Shown here one piece after another: positions 35,839 through 46,924 of a stretch of 64,000 bases of DNA; the stretch's first letter is position 1, and every line of letters begins with the position of its first letter. The position numbers and the translations under genes are program-made. The DNA lies in NCBI RefSeq assembly GCF_000715075.1, contig NC_134087.1, positions 184,605,276 through 184,669,275 on the forward strand. The letters are read 5' to 3'. The notes beneath the pieces were generated by a model. That model was not told the origin of the DNA, searched no databases, and worked only from the letters and a program-made list of their open reading frames with translations. The stretch is from Nicotiana tabacum (Eukaryota; Streptophyta; Magnoliopsida; Solanales; Solanaceae).

Positions 35839-36334
35839 ATTCCCGCACCTGGGGCACGGGGACCTCTACTACTGCTAGGACCTCTCTCCTGACCGACCTC
35901 GATGCTGGGATCCCCCGTTGCCTTGACCGGGCCTGAAACGACTCCACTGCTGCTACTGGCTAGGCCTTGATGGCGATGCACTGGCTGAAGACTGTGCAAA
36001 AGATTGGGATGGCCCTGATGATCCTCCCCTGAAAGCTGATCTTCCCCCACCTAGTGACTCTCCCATGTTGCCCATAGACCGGTCCTTGCTGTTACCCTCT
36101 CTCTCCATTCTGTTCTTCTTGGGTTCCATTTACTGAAAGATAGAACAATGCACTAGTTAGAGGGGGAATAGTTTTGTAACAAGTCTTGTCGCACGATCCA
36201 GAATATCAAAAAAGGGTGTTATTCCTAAATGCCCAAGTAGCCTCCAACTTATAGATGTGGTCAACTACACACCGATAAGAAGGACTCTACTAGACACGGC
36301 TCCGAGACATCCTAGGACACTTCAAAACCTTAGG
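35382..36334 (-). repeat. 953-bp tandem duplication in C, copy 1
   Basis: Contains, in sense order, the 5' leader end, a gag relic starting at ATG 36129, the knuckle and the front half of protease. Copy 2 (36335-37287) repeats it at an offset of exactly 953 bp as judged from the start codons (36129 and 37082). The junction near 36335 joins leader sequence (TTAGGCTC) to protease sequence (CTCGAGCA) through a shared CTC. Confidence 0.9.
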
Positions 36335-37082
36335 CTCGAGCAGCCGTAATTGACTCATCAATTGGAGTAGACACCGAAAATGGCTCATGAAGCTGATCCG
36401 GTTTTATCCCAAATTCCATAGCAACAAAAGGGGTAACATAGGAAAAGGTGGAACCAGGGTCAATAAGTGCATACACATCATGAGATTGGACAGTCAGAAT
36501 ACTTATAACAACATTTGGAGAAGCCTCTGCAGTCAGGCGACCACTCATCGCATAGAACCGGCTGGATCCTCCTAAACTTTGTGCACCACCCCTAGCTACA
36601 CTACGCCCTGCGGGTGCATGGGTACCTCTAGCTGGAGAATGGGCTAAAGATGTAGCAGCTGCTGAGCTGGCTGGATGAGTTGTGCCCCTACCCGCTCCTT
36701 CACGGGACATACAACAATGCCTATGAATATGACCCATCATCCCACATCCATAGCATATAGGTAACTTCAAGTAGCAAATCCCTGAGTGCATATTCCCGCA
36801 CCTGGGGCACGGGGACCTCTGCTGTTGCTAGGACCTCTCTCCTGACCGACCCCGGTGGTAGGATCCCCTGTTGCCCTAACCGGTCCTTAAACGACTCCAC
36901 TGTTGTTGCTGGCTGGGCCCTGATGGCGGTGCACTGGCTGAAGACTATGCAAAAGATTGGGACGACCCTGATGATCCTCCCCTGAAAGCTGATCTTCCCC
37001 CACCTAGTGACTCTCCCATGTTGCCCGTAGGCCGGTCCTTGCTGTTACCCTCTCTCTCCATTCTGTTTTTCTTGGGTGCCAT
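36330..37082 (-). pseudogene. gag: C gag relic with large internal deletion (copy 2)
   Basis: Starts MAPKKN and passes at once to RMEREGNSKDRPTGNM, a stretch that in B lies near residue 290 of Gag. The whole capsid domain, about 280 codons, is gone. The join lies in an AAGAAA-rich stretch present at both ends. The knuckle CYGCGMMGHIHRHC and the protease start follow (open 36330-36791). Copy 1 (ATG at 36129) has the same deletion, so the deletion came before the duplication. C could not have made a capsid of its own. Confidence 0.87.
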
Positions 37083-37287
37083 TTACTGAAAGATAGAACA
37101 ATGCACTAGTTATAGGGGTAATAGTTTTGTAACAAGTCTTGCCACACAATCCAGAATATCAAAGAAGGGTGTTATTCCTAAATGCCCAAGTAGCCTCTAA
37201 CTTATAGATGTGGTCAACTACACACCGATAAGGACTCTACTAGACACGGCTCCGAGACATCCTAGTACACTTCAAAACGTTAGGTTC
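36335..37287 (-). repeat. 953-bp tandem duplication in C, copy 2
   Basis: The copy next to the primer site. Its protease stops short at VSTPIDESITAARA, where it runs into the leader of copy 1. It differs from copy 1 by scattered substitutions and a 3-bp indel, so the duplication is not recent. Confidence 0.9.
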
Positions 37288-37295
37288 TGATACCA
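37284..37295 (-). other. C primer-binding site, initiator Met tRNA
   Basis: Minus-strand TGGTATCAGAAC, one base from the A and D sites, four bases inside LTR3. Confidence 0.83.
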
Positions 37296-37299
37296 AGTT

Positions 37300-39584
37300 T
37301 GTCACACCCTAACCTCGAGAGGCACGATTGGCGCTCAATTGTGTGAACCCAACTGAGCAAGCCTTATCAAACACTTTCTACCCAACTCAATACAATTAAG
37401 GAAACCATTCTTTCAATTATTTAGACAATAGGAAAGGTTGTACATTCAACATTGATAGTTCATTTTATATCACAACCTTAACCCGTAGTTAAGTTTCAAG
37501 GTTCCATGCAGTTACAATCTAGAGAAACAATAGTTTAGATTTAAAACATAGTTCATATACCCCTCCAACACCCGTACATAACCCACACAAACATCTACGG
37601 AGCCTCTAAGGATGCAAAACATAATTATGACAATGCCGTCAACAAGGCCTCGACTATACCTTAAAAGTGGATATCTACAACAAAAGATGTACAACATAAC
37701 CCCTTGAAGGAGAAAGGCTCTCACCAAGGCTTTGAAACAAGGATACTCTGCTACACGCGATCGACACTGTCCGCTATGGAGCTACCTACATTCATTTAAA
37801 AATGTAGCGCCCCCAGCAAAAGGGACATTAGTACCACAAAATAGTACTAGTAAGTATAACTAAACACCATTTTATTAGAAAGAACTATCATACAAAAACA
37901 AGGAAATCACAAGAGAGTATCGAAAGCTTTTAACCGAACACCACATCATGAAATACAAGAATCATATAATCTTTCACATAATTTCCATAGCTTTAGTTTG
38001 GGGCACTTCATACTGTCCATCATCGCTCATAATACCACCGCTTTCTAGAGAGGAGTCCGATCAAGACCCGATCATCTAGGTTGACTCATTTGAGACGTGT
38101 ACTTCAATTACAATCTTATTCTCCCTTTTCGGAATTCAATATCAGCACAAAACCACCATGTGTGCAGCATGGCATCCGATCACTGCCCGATCGGCTATGC
38201 CTCCTTACCGAGGCATTGTTCCTTTCTCATTAATCATATCGTTTCAATATTTTATTTCAAATATATCATGATATGGCACTTAGGGCCACAATTATCACAT
38301 AATTTCTATTTTCAATGTTAACCTTGAAATTTGGGACCACAAGCACATACAATATAAATTCAAGTTTTAAGCATAGGTAAGATTTCACATAGTTGGCATA
38401 ACAATCTCAGTTTTAATCTAGACGTGAAGTCTATGCATTTCAATACATGGTTATATTCTTCGCACATCTTTAAATATCTAGAATAGTACATTACACACAT
38501 TGAGGCACACCTTTCATGAAATAATAATCAATACATCAATCAAGTTTTCAGTCTTACCACATTTGCACATACACCAACGGAACTTAATTTCTAATAAGAG
38601 GGGGTATTATCCATACATACCTCAACAGATCTTTCTTTAAATTCTTACAAAATTTCGGGACTCTTAGCAACTTCAATTTATTTTATGAAAATTACAAATT
38701 GAACCAAGAATTAAAGACATGATTAAGATTTTAGCTCATTTGAGCACATTATCAAGCACTGGGTGTGCATTGTGATTATAGGACCCTTTTGTGAGAGATT
38801 TTCTTTATCTTACACCCCAATTGCTATCTTTTTAGTTAAAAACCTCCTCATACCCTATTATCTTTTATGCATGCAAGAAAATCCATTTTTATACCCATGA
38901 CCCCAAGCTAATTACTCACTTTTGTGTGAATTTCGAAACCAAAGGCTAGGGCTCAAGTTCTTACCTCTTGGGGTTAAGGTCTAGCAGCTTTACTTGATAA
39001 TTTTGAAGGGTTTAGGCAAGGATTGAGTGTGTACTTGATGAAGATCACCATCTCTCACTCTATTTGCGGCAAAATAACATAAAAGAGGTCTAATAGGGTG
39101 TTTTTAATGGGATGGGGTCAAGTTTTAAAAGTTAGAAAATAGGAGCCCCAACGAATTCTGCGATCGCATAATGGACATGCGGCCCAAAAAATGGACCGCA
39201 AAAATGTCCCCAAAAACCTAATCAAAAAACTGTCCAGGTATGCGACAGAAATACGATTCGCATACCTGTTCTGCGGTCGCGTAATGCACCGCAGAACTAC
39301 CCCTTACAAAAATTCTAAGGGGATACTGCGATGACTTTGCGGCTCGCATATTGATTATGCAATCACATAATTGTCCGCATAGTTGACCTCAAATTAACCA
39401 TCAAACTGTCTGACTATGCGGCGACTATGCAATCCGCATAGCTATCGCATAATGGACCGCAGAAACGCACTTTTCTGGAAAACATTATTCCTTAACTTTG
39501 TAATGCACAAATGTCTAACAAATATTCCTAATTTGGTACTACGAGCTTTCGAGTTTTTGTGTAGAAATTTCATGGGGCCTTACA
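37300..39584 (-). repeat. BC LTR3 (5' LTR of C)
   Basis: 2285 bp from TGTCACACCC to CCTTACA, then AATAG (39585-39589), the right half of BC's target duplication. Contains the TGCGATCGCATAAT array at 39155-39470. Lacks the microsatellite found in LTR1. Confidence 0.92.
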
Positions 39585-39589
39585 AATAG

Positions 39590-39673
39590 GTTGAAACTTT
39601 AATAGTTGGCTTGCCTAGCTTTCATGAGTAGGCGCCATCACGACTCCCGGGGTGGGAAATATGGGTCGTGACA
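39590..39673 (+). repeat. 5' LTR of D, right segment
   Basis: The last 84 bp of D's LTR, resuming after BC and its duplicated AATAG. It carries the GCGCCATCACGACTCCCGG block, the reverse complement of the starts of S1, S2 and A, and ends GGGTCGTGACA. Confidence 0.9.
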
Positions 39674-39676
39674 AGT

Positions 39677-39688
39677 TGGTATCAGAGC
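39677..39688 (+). other. D primer-binding site, initiator Met tRNA
   Basis: TGGTATCAGAGC three bases after the LTR end, an exact match to the site of A. A leader of about 180 bp with no other feature follows. Confidence 0.9.
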
Positions 39689-39870
39689 TCTAGGTTACCT
39701 ACGTCTCACAATTCACGAACAAGCTAGGTAGAATCTGAGGGTTCAGTACAGAGACACATGTGCTTATCCCCCAAGGACTATAGAGTTTTGGAAAACTTCA
39801 CATCTATTCTTTCCTATCGTGCAACTTGATTTCTCAATGCTAATTGAACTTCCACGTTGTTCTTTCGCAG

Positions 39871-41460
39871 ATAGTGAGAACACGTACCGCTTCATCCGCC
39901 GATCAGCAACCCGAGCCCCTAATGGCAGCTCCTACGCGGGGTAGAGGCTGAGGCCGAGGCCGTACTAGAAGTCGAGGTAGGGGCAGAGCTTAGCCCAGAG
40001 CAGCAGTACCAGCGGCGGAGCCTCACGTAGAGTTTGAGGATGAGGTCCCAGCCCAGGCAGTTCCAGCAGGGCCAGCTAAGGTTCCAGAGGAGTTCATCGC
40101 CACCCCGGTACTCCAGGATGCTCTGGTACATCTAGTGGGCCTTATGGAGAGTGTCACCCAAGCAGGCTTACTTCCTATAACACCAACCGTCTCTCAGTCT
40201 AGAGGAAGAGCCCGGACTCCTACTACTCGCACTCCGGAGTAGATGGCTCCCTAGTTTCAGACTCCAGCAGCTCAACCAGTTGGGGCAGTTCCGCCGGGTG
40301 TTGTGGCACAGACCGATAATGGGTCAGCTATGTCTGTTGATGCCTTGTGGAAACTGGACAGGTTCACCAAGCTTTTTACTACTACCTATGGCGGTACATC
40401 TTCATAGGATCCCCAAGATTATTTGGATAGTTGTCACGAGGTTCTGCAGATAGTGGAGAATAATGGGGTTGATTTTGTTGCTTTTCGACTGTCAGGTTTC
40501 GCCAAAACTTGGTAGAGAGATTTTTGTTTGGATAGACTAGTTGGGTCACCGACTTTGACTTGGGATCAATTCTCTTAGTTATTTCTGGAGAAGTTTCTTC
40601 CTTTCACTTAGAGGGATGACTATAAGAGGTAGTTTGAGCGTCTCCAGTAGGGTTCTATGATCATCACTCAGTACGAGACCCGATTTATTGTCTTGGCCCG
40701 TCATGCTCTTATTATACTTCTCACCGAGAGAGAGAGGGTGAAGAGGTTCATTGAGGGACTCGCTCAGTTGTTTGACTGCAGATGGCTAAGGAGATAGGGA
40801 GCGAGATTTCTTTTCAGGATGCGGCCAATATGGCCAGGAGAGCTAAGATAATTTTATTACAGGGGAGTGGTCAGGAGTCTAACAAAAGGCCCTATCATTG
40901 TAGCATGTTCAGTGGTGCCTCATGTGGAGGCAGGGATTCTTTTGGTAGATGCCATCCTCCCAGGCCGTTTCATTCAGCACTTCAGGCTTCTCATGGTGCT
41001 CCAGGTGGTTGTGGCTCTCATATGTAGTACTCAGATCAGTTACCTTACAGTGTGCCACTAGCTCCTATCAGTTCACCTCTATTCCGGAGGTTTTAGGGTG
41101 GTTACTAAGGATGTCAGGTTCAGCAGTCCCACTAACCGAGGGCATGTTATACTTTTGGCAACATGAGGCATATTGCTAGAGTTTGCCCTCAAGCACTGAT
41201 CAGCTCTCAGCATCAGGGTTCCCGTGTCATGGTTCAATCACCGAGTGTTCCACTACCCGCTCAGCCAGCTAGAGGTAGGGGTCGAGGTGTTAGATGTGGA
41301 GGTTAGGCTGTTAGAGGTGGAGGTCAGGTAGCTAGAGGTGGAGGCCAGCCAACAGGAGGCAGTCCTCGGGATGTAGTTCAGAGTGGAGGGGCCCAGCCCT
41401 GATGCTATGCGATTTTAGCCACACTTGAGTCTGAGGCCTTCGATGAAGTTTTCACAAGTA
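39871..41460 (+). pseudogene. gag: D gag, heavily decayed
   Basis: The expected start codon reads ATA (39871-39873) after TTCTTTCGCAG. Translation follows the Gag of A closely: a GRG-rich N-terminus, the linker, MSVDALWKLDRFTKLFTTTY, AKTW, QYETRF, LARHALIILLTERERV, then the basic tail. Ten or so stops interrupt it. By comparison with A, at least four are CAG-to-TAG (for example after GRA and in the FERLQ stretch), one is tryptophan to TAG, and one is CGA to TGA. The knuckle at about 41145-41185 reads CYTFGNMRHIARVC, with phenylalanine for the second cysteine. Frameshifts lie near 40790 and 41090. Confidence 0.87.
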
Positions 41461-42252
41461 TGGTTTCAGTTTGTAGTAGAGATGCTTTAGTTCTATTTGA
41501 TCCGGGGTCTACATATTCCTATGTGTCATCTTATTTTGCCCTTATCTGGTTGTGCCTCGTGAGTCTTTGAGTGCACATGTATATGTGTCTACACCGGTGG
41601 GTGATTCTATTATTACAGATTGAGTCTGTCGCTTGTGTGTGGTTATTATTAGGGGTCTTTAGACTCGTGTAGATCTCCTTCTTCTCGATATGGTAGACTT
41701 CGATGTTTTTTTGGGGATGGACTGGTTATCCCCTTATCATGCTATATTGGACTGTCACGCCGAGTCTGTGACCTTAGCATTGCCGGGGTTGCCTCGTTTG
41801 GAGTGGAGAGGGATTCATGGTCATTCTACCAGTAGGGTTATCTTATATATGAAGGCTCAGCGTATGGTTGATAAGGGATGTTTGGCCTATTTAATGTATG
41901 TTTGCGATTTTAGTGTTGAGGTTCCTTCTATGGATTCTGTGCCTGTTGTTCGTGAGTTTCCAGAGGTATTTCATTCAGACCTGCCGGGGATGCCACCCAA
42001 TAGGGATATTGACTTTTGCATTGATTTGGCTCCGGGCACTCAGCTCTTCTTATCCCGCCATATCGTATAGCCCCGCCAGAGTTGAAAGAATTGAAAGAAC
42101 AATTGCAAGACCTGCTTGATAAAGGCTTTATTAGACCTAGTGTCTTGCCTTGGGTACACATGTGTTGTTTGTTGAGAAGAAGGATGGATCAATGAGGATT
42201 TGCATAGATTATCAGTAGTTGAACAAGGTCACCATCAAGAATAAGTATCCAT
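41461..42252 (+). pseudogene. pol: D protease and start of RT, cut by element E
   Basis: Protease region with LFDPGSTYSYVSS (aspartate at 41499-41501). An open piece at 41690-42070 has [18 protein letters not shown], then the linker [21 protein letters not shown] frameshift near 42050 and a stop in the YRQLN motif follow. The sequence ends inside [11 protein letters not shown] at 42252, where E is inserted; TCCAT (42248-42252) would be E's left target duplication. The rest of D's pol should follow E outside the window. Confidence 0.87.
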
Positions 42253-44471
42253 TGTCACACCTCCTCTTTCCGGCCCCGCGAGGGTGCCAAGGAGTTTTCT
42301 CCAATTAAAGGACAGTCGAAATGGAATTTATTTGTTTGTTTCAGAGTCGCTACCTGGGAATTTTAAGGCGTCCCAAGTCATCGGTTTTAATCCTTGAATC
42401 GAGGAGAATATGACTCTGTTTGTTATTCTGCGAACCAGAAATCCTGAGTAAGGAATTCTGTTAATTCGGGAGAAGGTGTTAGACATTCCCGAATTCTGTG
42501 GTTCTAGCACGGTCGCTTAACCATTTTTATATTTGGCTTAATTATCTTGATTTGCTAAATACATTTTTTCTTGTTGCCCGATTTTATTACCGCTTTTGTT
42601 TAGATTGTTTACAATTATGTAAACGAATCACGCGTACATATATTCGTATTATATACCCTTTGTAGAGAATTGTGCCACGCATACGTGTACACAGAAAGGT
42701 CGATAATATTATTTTTTGTTTACTTTTATTATAAAAATAGACTTATGTTCGAAATTGTGCTCAAAATTAAGAACGTTCTTCGCTCTTGTATGATTAAATA
42801 GTGGACTGCACATCTCGGATTATATGAAATTAATATTGATATTCTCCGAAGAACCCCCTTTTTTATTAAATGTTCGCTCGAAGTTGCGCAAACGCATAAT
42901 CCGAATTGCTTTTAGAAATATAATCAGGTTACGCGAACGCATCCCTAATCACGCAAAATATTCTTAATAGTAGTATAGATTTTCCACAAATTGTTTATTA
43001 CTTCCATGCATTTTATGTGAAAGTCATGAGAAATCCCTATTTGAAATGCCTCTAAATTTCTTGAAAAGAATTCTCAATTTATTAAGTGTTAACCACAAAT
43101 TATATTTTTTGCGTGTGAATTATATTTCTCAAAACCATTCGAATTTAACGAGTAGAACAAGAATAAACAACGTGTGGCTAGTACTACCATTTTTTATCGT
43201 GAATACAACATTAGTATATCCAAAAATCGAATCACATATAAAACTGGGAAAAGAATTAATTTGATAAACGAATTAATAGTTTCCGAAGAATTTTCATTAT
43301 TTATATTTAGTGCAAACTCTATTTCTACATATCCTTGACATAAAATGTTGCAATTCATGCTTATACATCCCATCTCATTCTCATATACTTGTTTTTAGTC
43401 CAAAGTTATAATTGCTTAGTTAATTTGTTTACAATGATAAATAATCAAATTGGTGAGAAAGGGAACTATTATACAAATTGACTCAATAAAATGGCATTAC
43501 ATGCAACGTAATGTTATGTCCGAACCATTCATCATATTCCAACATCATAAACGAGACGGATTATATCAATTCGCATTTCTACCATGGCTATTCACATAAC
43601 CGTTATTATGCCATATATGAACGAAATACAATTAACATTGTCTAGCCTTAAACAAAATCGGATATTTGACAAAATAAGCTAATAATATAATTTTTGATAT
43701 TTCTACACTATTCTTTACTTAGCTAACAACATCACAAGATCGAATTAATGGCCAATTTTCTACCATGCTGACAATTCGAACACAACTTATACTTATCGAA
43801 ATGCTAAAATAGATAACATTATTACAAACCTTATATGAACTTAAAAAGGAAATGATTGACTAATAGTCATCATGTCAAGCATACTACTATATTAACCAAC
43901 TAAAACAAAACTACAATTTAAACTAATAGACTTAAACAAGTAGAAGACATGATATTAACTCCAAACTTTATTCATTTTTTTTTGCAATTTTGAAACTTTC
44001 CACAGCACGAGTCTAAAGATATATACCTGGAAATGAGGGTAAATGAGGCAAATTTCAGCAGTAGCAGCAGTAAGAAAATCAGCAGAAAATGCCAAATAAC
44101 TCAGCAGATTTGAGCAACATAACAAGACCCTTGGAACCCAACGAGCAGTAACAGAATTTTAAAAAATAAATTTCAGATTTAAACCAAACAATCTTAACAA
44201 ACAAATCCGGACAGATTCAAGAAGACAATGTTTCAGATTTTCTTTCTTTCTTTGGTTTCTGTCCTCTCACCTTCTATTTTGTTCTCCTCTCCTCCCTGTG
44301 TATTTTTTTTTAGATTTATGTTTCTGATTTTTTCTGCTCAGTTTTTCTTTTTTCTGTTTTCTTCTCCTCTCTCTGGTTTCTCAGATTTTTCTCTATCTTT
44401 CTCCTTTTGATTCTCTCTATCCTCTTTTTTCAGATTTCTCTGTCTGGTCTTTCTAAATCAGTCCAAACTCC

Positions 44472-44481
44472 CTTTTATATA
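44472..44481 (-). promoter_or_regulatory. TATA box in the E 3' LTR
   Basis: Minus-strand TATATAAAAG, followed about 25-30 bp downstream by a purine-rich leader. The same sequence occurs at the matching place in the 5' LTR. Likely core promoter of the element; the U3/R border is inferred from it. Confidence 0.6.
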
Positions 44482-46171
44482 CAACTTATCATCCTAATGT
44501 TGCCCGGACCCCCTTTCCTTTTAAAATCAGCAATTCTCCACTAAAATTTTGTTTTATTACTTTAAATCCCATTAAGTAAAACTTTTCCTGATTTTTAGCA
44601 CTCCCATTATCCTTTGTTTCCCATTATCTCATTAAATTATATCCATTACTCTCCACTATCAGTACACTACTACTATCATATTACTCCTACTGTTTTTATC
44701 CCCAGAAATACCCCTGAAATCCTATTGTTATTACTGCCCTTACTACAAAAAATCAAAAATCTGATACAAAACAGATTTTATAATCTGTTCAGATTCAATT
44801 ATCAACCTGCTTTCTGATTTAAACAGTTATAACCAATTCTCTCAAGTTCTGGACTGAATCTTAACTGAGAATGCAACCTTCTAACACAATTATATCTAAT
44901 CAACATTTGTAGAATTGAATTTAAACCCAACATCACAATAACATCACACAGAATTTAACAGAATAATTTAAACTGAATTTGAAATAAGTATGAATGCAGG
45001 GGCATTGTCAGTATATTGATAATGCCCTGAAATTTCCTGCCTAGAAACCAACATACATAACACCTATTTGATGAACTTATTGAATTACAAACAAACATGA
45101 TTTAACTGACAAATATTAATCAACTGACTATCTACAACAATTGTCAACAAACAAATTATAGATAGATAAACAGATTATTTCAATCAGCATTTTCAGAAAC
45201 GGGAATTCATGATATAACGAATCGACTAACTTAATCGAGTCGATTATATACATTGTAAATAATCATAACCAACAGAAACAATTCCCTTATTTGATCAAAT
45301 AGACGGGTATGAGACAGAATCAAATAAACAAATATGAAAATTACACAGGCTTCTGAAACATTCAACAATATACACATAAAATACAGAAAGGAATAGGAAA
45401 AATACCTTTGAACCTTCAAATTTATACGGACACAGACTCAACTTGGATTCGCACCTTTTGAGGCTGAACAGACTTTATTCGAAGTATTCTCAATTGAGAA
45501 TACCTCGATTAAAGTCTCTTAGACCTCAATCCCTCATTTAATTCGGGCAAATTCCATGTTTTGAGATTTTTAGGGTTTCTGATTCTTTGATCTTAAATTC
45601 GAACACTTCTGGATATATTCGAACCAAGCCAATGGTATTTTAGGCATGAGGGAGGTCAGGTGAATAACTGGTGTGAGTTTGAGGTAGGTTGGGGTAGGGT
45701 TAGGTTTCACTCGAATCTCCAAATGAAGATTCGAGCAGTTCCAGGAGGATTCGAACCATGCTACTAACAGATCCGTAGTGAGGTTAGTTAGGGAAAGCTG
45801 TGGTGTTAATTTGGAGGCCATCGGAGAAAGTTGGGTTTTCAGACCAACCTTCGATCGAAGATTCGAGACTATGTGGTCTGATTTGAGGGAAACTAACCTC
45901 GGATCCGTAAAGAGGGGGTTGTGAGGAGTCGAGGGTGTTAAGGTGAGGTTGTTTGGACCACCGGAACCGCCGTGAGGCGATTTCCGGTGGGCGGTGTACG
46001 GTGGTGGACGGTGGAATTCATCTGACCTCTTTGAAAGAGATGATGAACAGGACAAGGGGTGGGGTGTTTGGTATGGGGGGCTAGGGTATGGATTTGGACT
46101 TATATACGAGTGGGGTGGATTGATCTCATCCGTTGGATCAATTAAGATGCACGGTTGAAATTAATTCATTT

Positions 46172-46396
46172 AACCAAACGATGTCGTTTGGTTTAATGTT
46201 GGGGTCGAGCTGTATTGGGGCAATGGGTCGGGTTAGGATTACGGGTAAGGTCAAAATTCTGGGAGCCCTTGGATCAGAAACAATGAACGGCCCCGATTAA
46301 ATTCAACCATACGACATCGTATGGTTTACATTTGAACTTAATTGACCGGACATCATCAAACGGCGTAGTATTTGCCCTATACTATGTCGTTTGATG
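46172..46396. promoter_or_regulatory. Three ACGACRTCGT inverted repeats in the E LTR
   Basis: 46172-46193: AACCAAACGA and its complement around TG. 46305-46326: AACCATACGA and its complement around CA. 46354-46396: 18-bp arms starting CATCAAACGGCG, 16 of 18 matching, around a 7-bp centre. Arms of 10 bp with a 2-bp centre look like dimeric protein-binding sites. The position near the sense 5' end of the LTR, about 1.7-2.4 kb before the TATA box, would suit an enhancer; this role is inference. Confidence 0.55.
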
Positions 46397-46911
46397 GTCT
46401 TTGGGTTGACTGACCTGGGCCGGGTAAATGCATTGCTTTGGGCCTGACTTTTGTTTAAAAATTCTTGGCCCAGATCCGTTTTGCCCATTTAATCAACTCT
46501 TTTCATTTTCTAATTTTGTTCCTTAATTATTAAATTCCTAATTTTAATTATAAAAACAAAATTACCCTTACAAAAAATATTAATTACCTTTTAACAACTA
46601 TTAACATATAGACAAAACATTAATCACACAATGACATAATTAAATGAACAAAATAAGGTAAATGCATATTTTTTGTGATTTTCTTTTAATTATCTTTTAA
46701 ATGCATAATTAAATCCTAGATATGCATGCAACATGTATTTTTTGTTTTATTTATTATTATTTAACTATAACAAAGTAAACATTTACGGACAAAACACAAA
46801 TAATTAATAAACGCCACATAAATTCTAAAAACTTCATACTAAGAGAATTTTTGTTTTATTTTTTGATTTATTTTAGAGTAGTTTTCGTGAGGCAAAAATC
46901 ACGTGCTCACA

Positions 46912-46924
46912 GCTGCCCCTCTTT
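46912..46924 (-). other. Polypurine tract of E
   Basis: Minus-strand AAAGAGGGGCAGC directly before the LTR start TGTGAGCACG. It marks the 3' LTR boundary and the plus-strand primer. Confidence 0.85.

Larger units (their letters stand above)
12151..39584 (-). mobile_element. Compound gypsy element BC: three LTRs, two internal regions
   Basis: Layout on the plus strand is LTR1 (12151-14048 and 23833-24270), internal B (24271-29502), LTR2 (29503-31826), internal C (31827-37299), LTR3 (37300-39584). All LTRs begin TGTCAC(G/A)CC and end CCTTACA. The outer ends are flanked by the same five bases, AATAG (12146-12150 and 39585-39589). LTR2 has a primer site on its left and a polypurine tract on its right, so it is shared: it is the 5' LTR of B and the 3' LTR of C. 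Both internals encode a chromodomain at the end of pol, so both are Tekay-type chromoviruses. B and C are clearly related but diverged, with different deletions. Element A lies inside LTR1. Confidence 0.92.
9563..42252 (+). mobile_element. Ty3/gypsy element D (Tekay-like), 5' part, interrupted
   Basis: D begins TGTGATGACCC at 9563. Its 5' LTR is 9563-12150 plus 39590-39673, interrupted by compound element BC. Then come a tRNA-iMet primer site (39677), gag, protease and the start of RT, cut at 42252 by element E. The left TSD would be TATTA (9558-9562); the right end is outside the window. D is inserted into the protease of copia element F. It is heavily decayed, which fits its being the host of three later insertions. 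Confidence 0.88.
42253..46911 (-). repeat. 3' LTR of E
   Basis: 4659 bp. Minus-strand ends are TGTGAGCACG and GGAGGTGTGACA. Contents in sense direction: three ACGACRTCGT palindromes (46172-46396), an AT-rich stretch, a TATA box (44472-44481), a GA-rich transcript leader (44220-44450), then an AT-rich end. The end nearest 42253 differs from the 5' LTR far more than the rest. Confidence 0.93.

Noticed and set aside
44228..44410. Phenylalanine/serine-rich 60-codon frame, present in both E LTRs
   Set aside because: It is the antisense of the GA-rich leader after the TATA box. Presence in both LTRs follows from LTR identity, not from conservation of a protein.
45570..46055. 161-codon minus-strand frame in the E 3' LTR
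   Set aside because: Low-complexity, proline- and serine-rich, with no domain. It lies in LTR promoter-side DNA; I see no sign of coding.
46303..46488. Short minus-strand frame next to the ACGACRTCGT palindromes
   Set aside because: Only 61 codons, no domain, lies in LTR regulatory-looking DNA.
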